Positions 62,462-64,000 of a DNA stretch of 64,000 nucleotides are shown here, in pieces (the first letter of the stretch is position 1; every line of letters begins with the position of its first letter). The notes beneath the pieces were generated by a model. The model did no database searches. It was not told where the DNA came from and saw only the letters and a program-made list of their open reading frames with translations. The stretch is from Bacillus sp. ISL-41. Its GTDB lineage: Bacteria > Bacillota > Bacilli > Bacillales > Cytobacillaceae. The stretch spans positions 186,001-250,000 of the forward strand of contig NZ_JAGGQP010000029.1 of the NCBI RefSeq assembly GCF_018613235.1. Reading direction: 5' to 3'. The position numbers were made by a program, and so were the translations under genes.

Positions 62462-63079
62462 CTATTCTGCTTGTCTTTTAATTGCCTTGCTTGCTTCTCT
62501 CGGATTGCTGCTTCCTGTAATTGCGCTTCCGACAATAGCAATATCTAAGCCTTGAAGCCCTCCAATTGTCTTCTCCGATATTCCCCCTGCGATTGCGACT
62601 TCGACATTTTCAAGTCCGTCAATCAGTCGGTTTAGTGAACGGTCTGCCAGTGCACCTTCCTGCTGCATGTCCTTTCCTATATGGAGACAAAACAAGTCGA
62701 CTCCAAGTTCATGAAGTTCTTGGACTCGTTCACTGTTTTGGACACCAAGCAAATCAATCATGACTCTCTTTTCAAAATGCTGCGCTGTCTCTAGTGTCTC
62801 AGCGATTGTGTTATTATGTGAAAATGCCATTACCGTGATAATATCTGCACCTGCTTCAAAGGCCTGCTTTGCTTCATGCCTCCCCGCATCACATGTTTTC
62901 ATATCAGCGACAATTGTTTTAAGCGGATAAGCCTCTCTAACCTCTCGAACAATCGCCATTCCATATTCTTTGATGACACCGGTTCCTATCTCGATCCAAT
63001 CAATATAATCACACGTCTCTTCCAGAATAGAAAAGCACCGTTCCCTTGTAAGCCGATCAAGTGCAAGCTGAATTTTCAA
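62462..63079 (-). CDS. hxlA: HUMPS-family enzyme, 3-hexulose-6-phosphate synthase-like
   Basis: 205 residues, a single (beta/alpha)8 barrel of the orotidine-5'-phosphate decarboxylase superfamily with the DxKxxD-type motif VADMKTCDAG. Family members condense formaldehyde with ribulose-5-phosphate or decarboxylate 3-keto-L-gulonate-6-phosphate. There is no hxlB isomerase next to it; the SDR upstream suggests a sugar-acid pathway, so the decarboxylase role (UlaD-like) is equally likely. Confidence 0.75.
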   Translation of the reverse strand: MKIQLALDRLTRERCFSILEETCDYIDWIEIGTGVIKEYGMAIVREVREAYPLKTIVADMKTCDAGRHEAKQAFEAGADIITVMAFSHNNTIAETLETAQHFEKRVMIDLLGVQNSERVQELHELGVDLFCLHIGKDMQQEGALADRSLNRLIDGLENVEVAIAGGISEKTIGGLQGLDIAIVGSAITGSSNPREASKAIKRQAE

Positions 63080-63099
63080 CGCTGTTCCCTCCTCTTAAA

Positions 63100-63132
63100 A
63101 AGCAAACACCCACAGAAGTTGCTCTGTGGATG
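63100..63132 (-). terminator. Hairpin between the SDR and hxlA-like genes
   Basis: Minus strand CATCCACAGA / TCTGTGGGTG (one wobble) with a 6-base loop, followed by TTTGCTTTTT. Confidence 0.7.
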
Positions 63133-63154
63133 TTGCGAAAAATCTCTATTAAAC

Positions 63155-63991
63155 TTAAACCCCTGAATAAGCCATGAATCCGCCATCGACCGGCACAGTA
63201 ACACCGGTCACAAATCCGGAGTACTCTTCATCTGTCAGCCAAAGTAATGCACCCAACAAGTCCTTCGGCTGCCCGAAGCGCTTCATTGGCGTATGCCCAA
63301 TGATTTTCTTGGAACGGTCTGTATGGGTTCCGTCTTCGTTCAGCAGCAAGTTGCGGTTTTGCGATGTTAGGAAGAATCCTGGCGCAATGGCATTGACACG
63401 CAATCCTGTTTCGGCAAAATGGACCGCCATCCACATCGTGAAGTTATTGATCGCCGATTTAGCCGCGCTATATGCAGGAACTTTTGTCATCGGCGAATAA
63501 GCGCTCATCGATGAAACATTGATGATGACAGGAGCATCCTGATTCAGCAGTTCCTTGCCAAACACCTGGCATGTCAAAAAAGTACCGATGAAATTAGTGT
63601 CGAAAACCTTGGAGAATCCGCGGGCATCCATATCGAAAAAGGATTTTTCTGTTGAGTCCTCTTCATATGTTTCCACTGCCGTAATCGCGTCAGGATGATT
63701 TCCGCCTGCTCCATTGATTAAGATATCCACACGTCCAAACGCCTCGACAACCGTAGCTTTCGCACCTTCAAGTGATTTCTCGTCCAGCACATCTGCAGCA
63801 ACAGCGATTGCTGAGCCGCCAGCTGAGTTTATTTCGCTCGCGATGGCTGCCCCTTTTTCCTCTGTACGGTTCAGGATCGCCACATTCACGCCATGCCTTG
63901 ACAGCTCCCGTGCCATTTCGGAGCAAAGCACTCCGCTTCCTCCGGTAATGACAGCTGTTTTACCCTTTAAATTTTCATGGATCGGAAACAT
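63155..63991 (-). CDS. uxuB: SDR oxidoreductase, D-mannonate oxidoreductase-like
   Basis: 278 residues, complete classical SDR: nucleotide motif TGGSGVLCSEMA, NGAGG, catalytic Ser in NVSSMSAYS, YSAAK, and the end PVDGGFMAYSGV. It resembles B. subtilis YjmF (UxuB-type fructuronate reductase), also 278 residues, with the same long insert GGNHPDAIT. Substrate is inferred. Part of a hexuronate or related locus cut by the window edge. Confidence 0.75.
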   Translation of the reverse strand: MFPIHENLKGKTAVITGGSGVLCSEMARELSRHGVNVAILNRTEEKGAAIASEINSAGGSAIAVAADVLDEKSLEGAKATVVEAFGRVDILINGAGGNHPDAITAVETYEEDSTEKSFFDMDARGFSKVFDTNFIGTFLTCQVFGKELLNQDAPVIINVSSMSAYSPMTKVPAYSAAKSAINNFTMWMAVHFAETGLRVNAIAPGFFLTSQNRNLLLNEDGTHTDRSKKIIGHTPMKRFGQPKDLLGALLWLTDEEYSGFVTGVTVPVDGGFMAYSGV

Positions 63992-64000
63992 CGTATCCCT

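Overview
The window is a chromosomal segment of a Gram-positive, motile, competent Bacillaceae bacterium, probably of the Mesobacillus/Neobacillus/Cytobacillus type; the genus is inferred, not proven. The gene order minJ-ctpB-ftsX-ftsE-cccB-yvjA, prfB-secA-hpf, the late flagellar block fliT to flgM, comFC-comFA, degV, degU-degS, yvyE-tagV-tagO closely follows Bacillus subtilis. swrAA and comFB are missing, and several inserts break the synteny.

Layout. 0-8.3 kb (minus strand): division and envelope genes minJ, ctpB, an EnvC/PcsB-like M23 protein, ftsX, ftsE, cccB and a YitT-family gene. 8.5-14 kb (plus strand): an accessory insert with a short leader ORF, a four-domain persulfide enzyme (CoA-disulfide reductase, rhodanese, TusA, DsrE), a frameshifted NERD gene and two small membrane or anchored proteins, mixed with tandem repeats. 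14.2-20 kb (minus): prfB with its programmed +1 frameshift, secA, a DUF1028 gene and hpf. 19.9-32.3 kb (minus): flagellar genes, with sigma-D promoters recognisable before flaG, hag and flgM and a CsrA-type hairpin in the hag leader. 32.3-38.5 kb (minus): comF, a DnaA-box cluster, degV, an unannotated sda-like gene, degU and degS. 38.8-46 kb: yvyE, an LCP transferase, tagO, and the accessory secretion pair secA2-slaP. 46-56.4 kb (minus): a large subtilase, an MBOAT/SGNH O-acylation pair and two SLH-domain surface proteins that are plausible SecA2/SlaP clients. 57-61.3 kb (minus): a ugp-type glycerol-3-phosphate ABC operon with a frameshift in ugpC, divergent from a lipoprotein glycerophosphodiesterase. 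62.4-64 kb (minus): a HUMPS-family enzyme and an SDR resembling D-mannonate oxidoreductase.

The most unusual locus is the flagellin gene (24.5-26.9 kb). It is interrupted by a group I intron just before the conserved C-terminal helix. A second, related group I intron follows and overlaps the normal stop codon, and after it comes a diverged second copy of the flagellin C-terminus. Converging on it is a free-standing LAGLIDADG endonuclease with a perfectly spaced sigma-A promoter and a LexA (SOS) box. The introns carry no ORF of their own, so intron mobility may depend on this SOS-controlled neighbour.

The gaps also contain four families of non-coding repeats: composite arrays with an exact 21-bp period; long palindromes with a constant GGGGGTC-N-GACCCCC core and co-varying arms placed after genes; GC-rich hairpin elements (one inside the flgM-flgN operon); and a roughly 290-bp element with 12-bp terminal inverted repeats.
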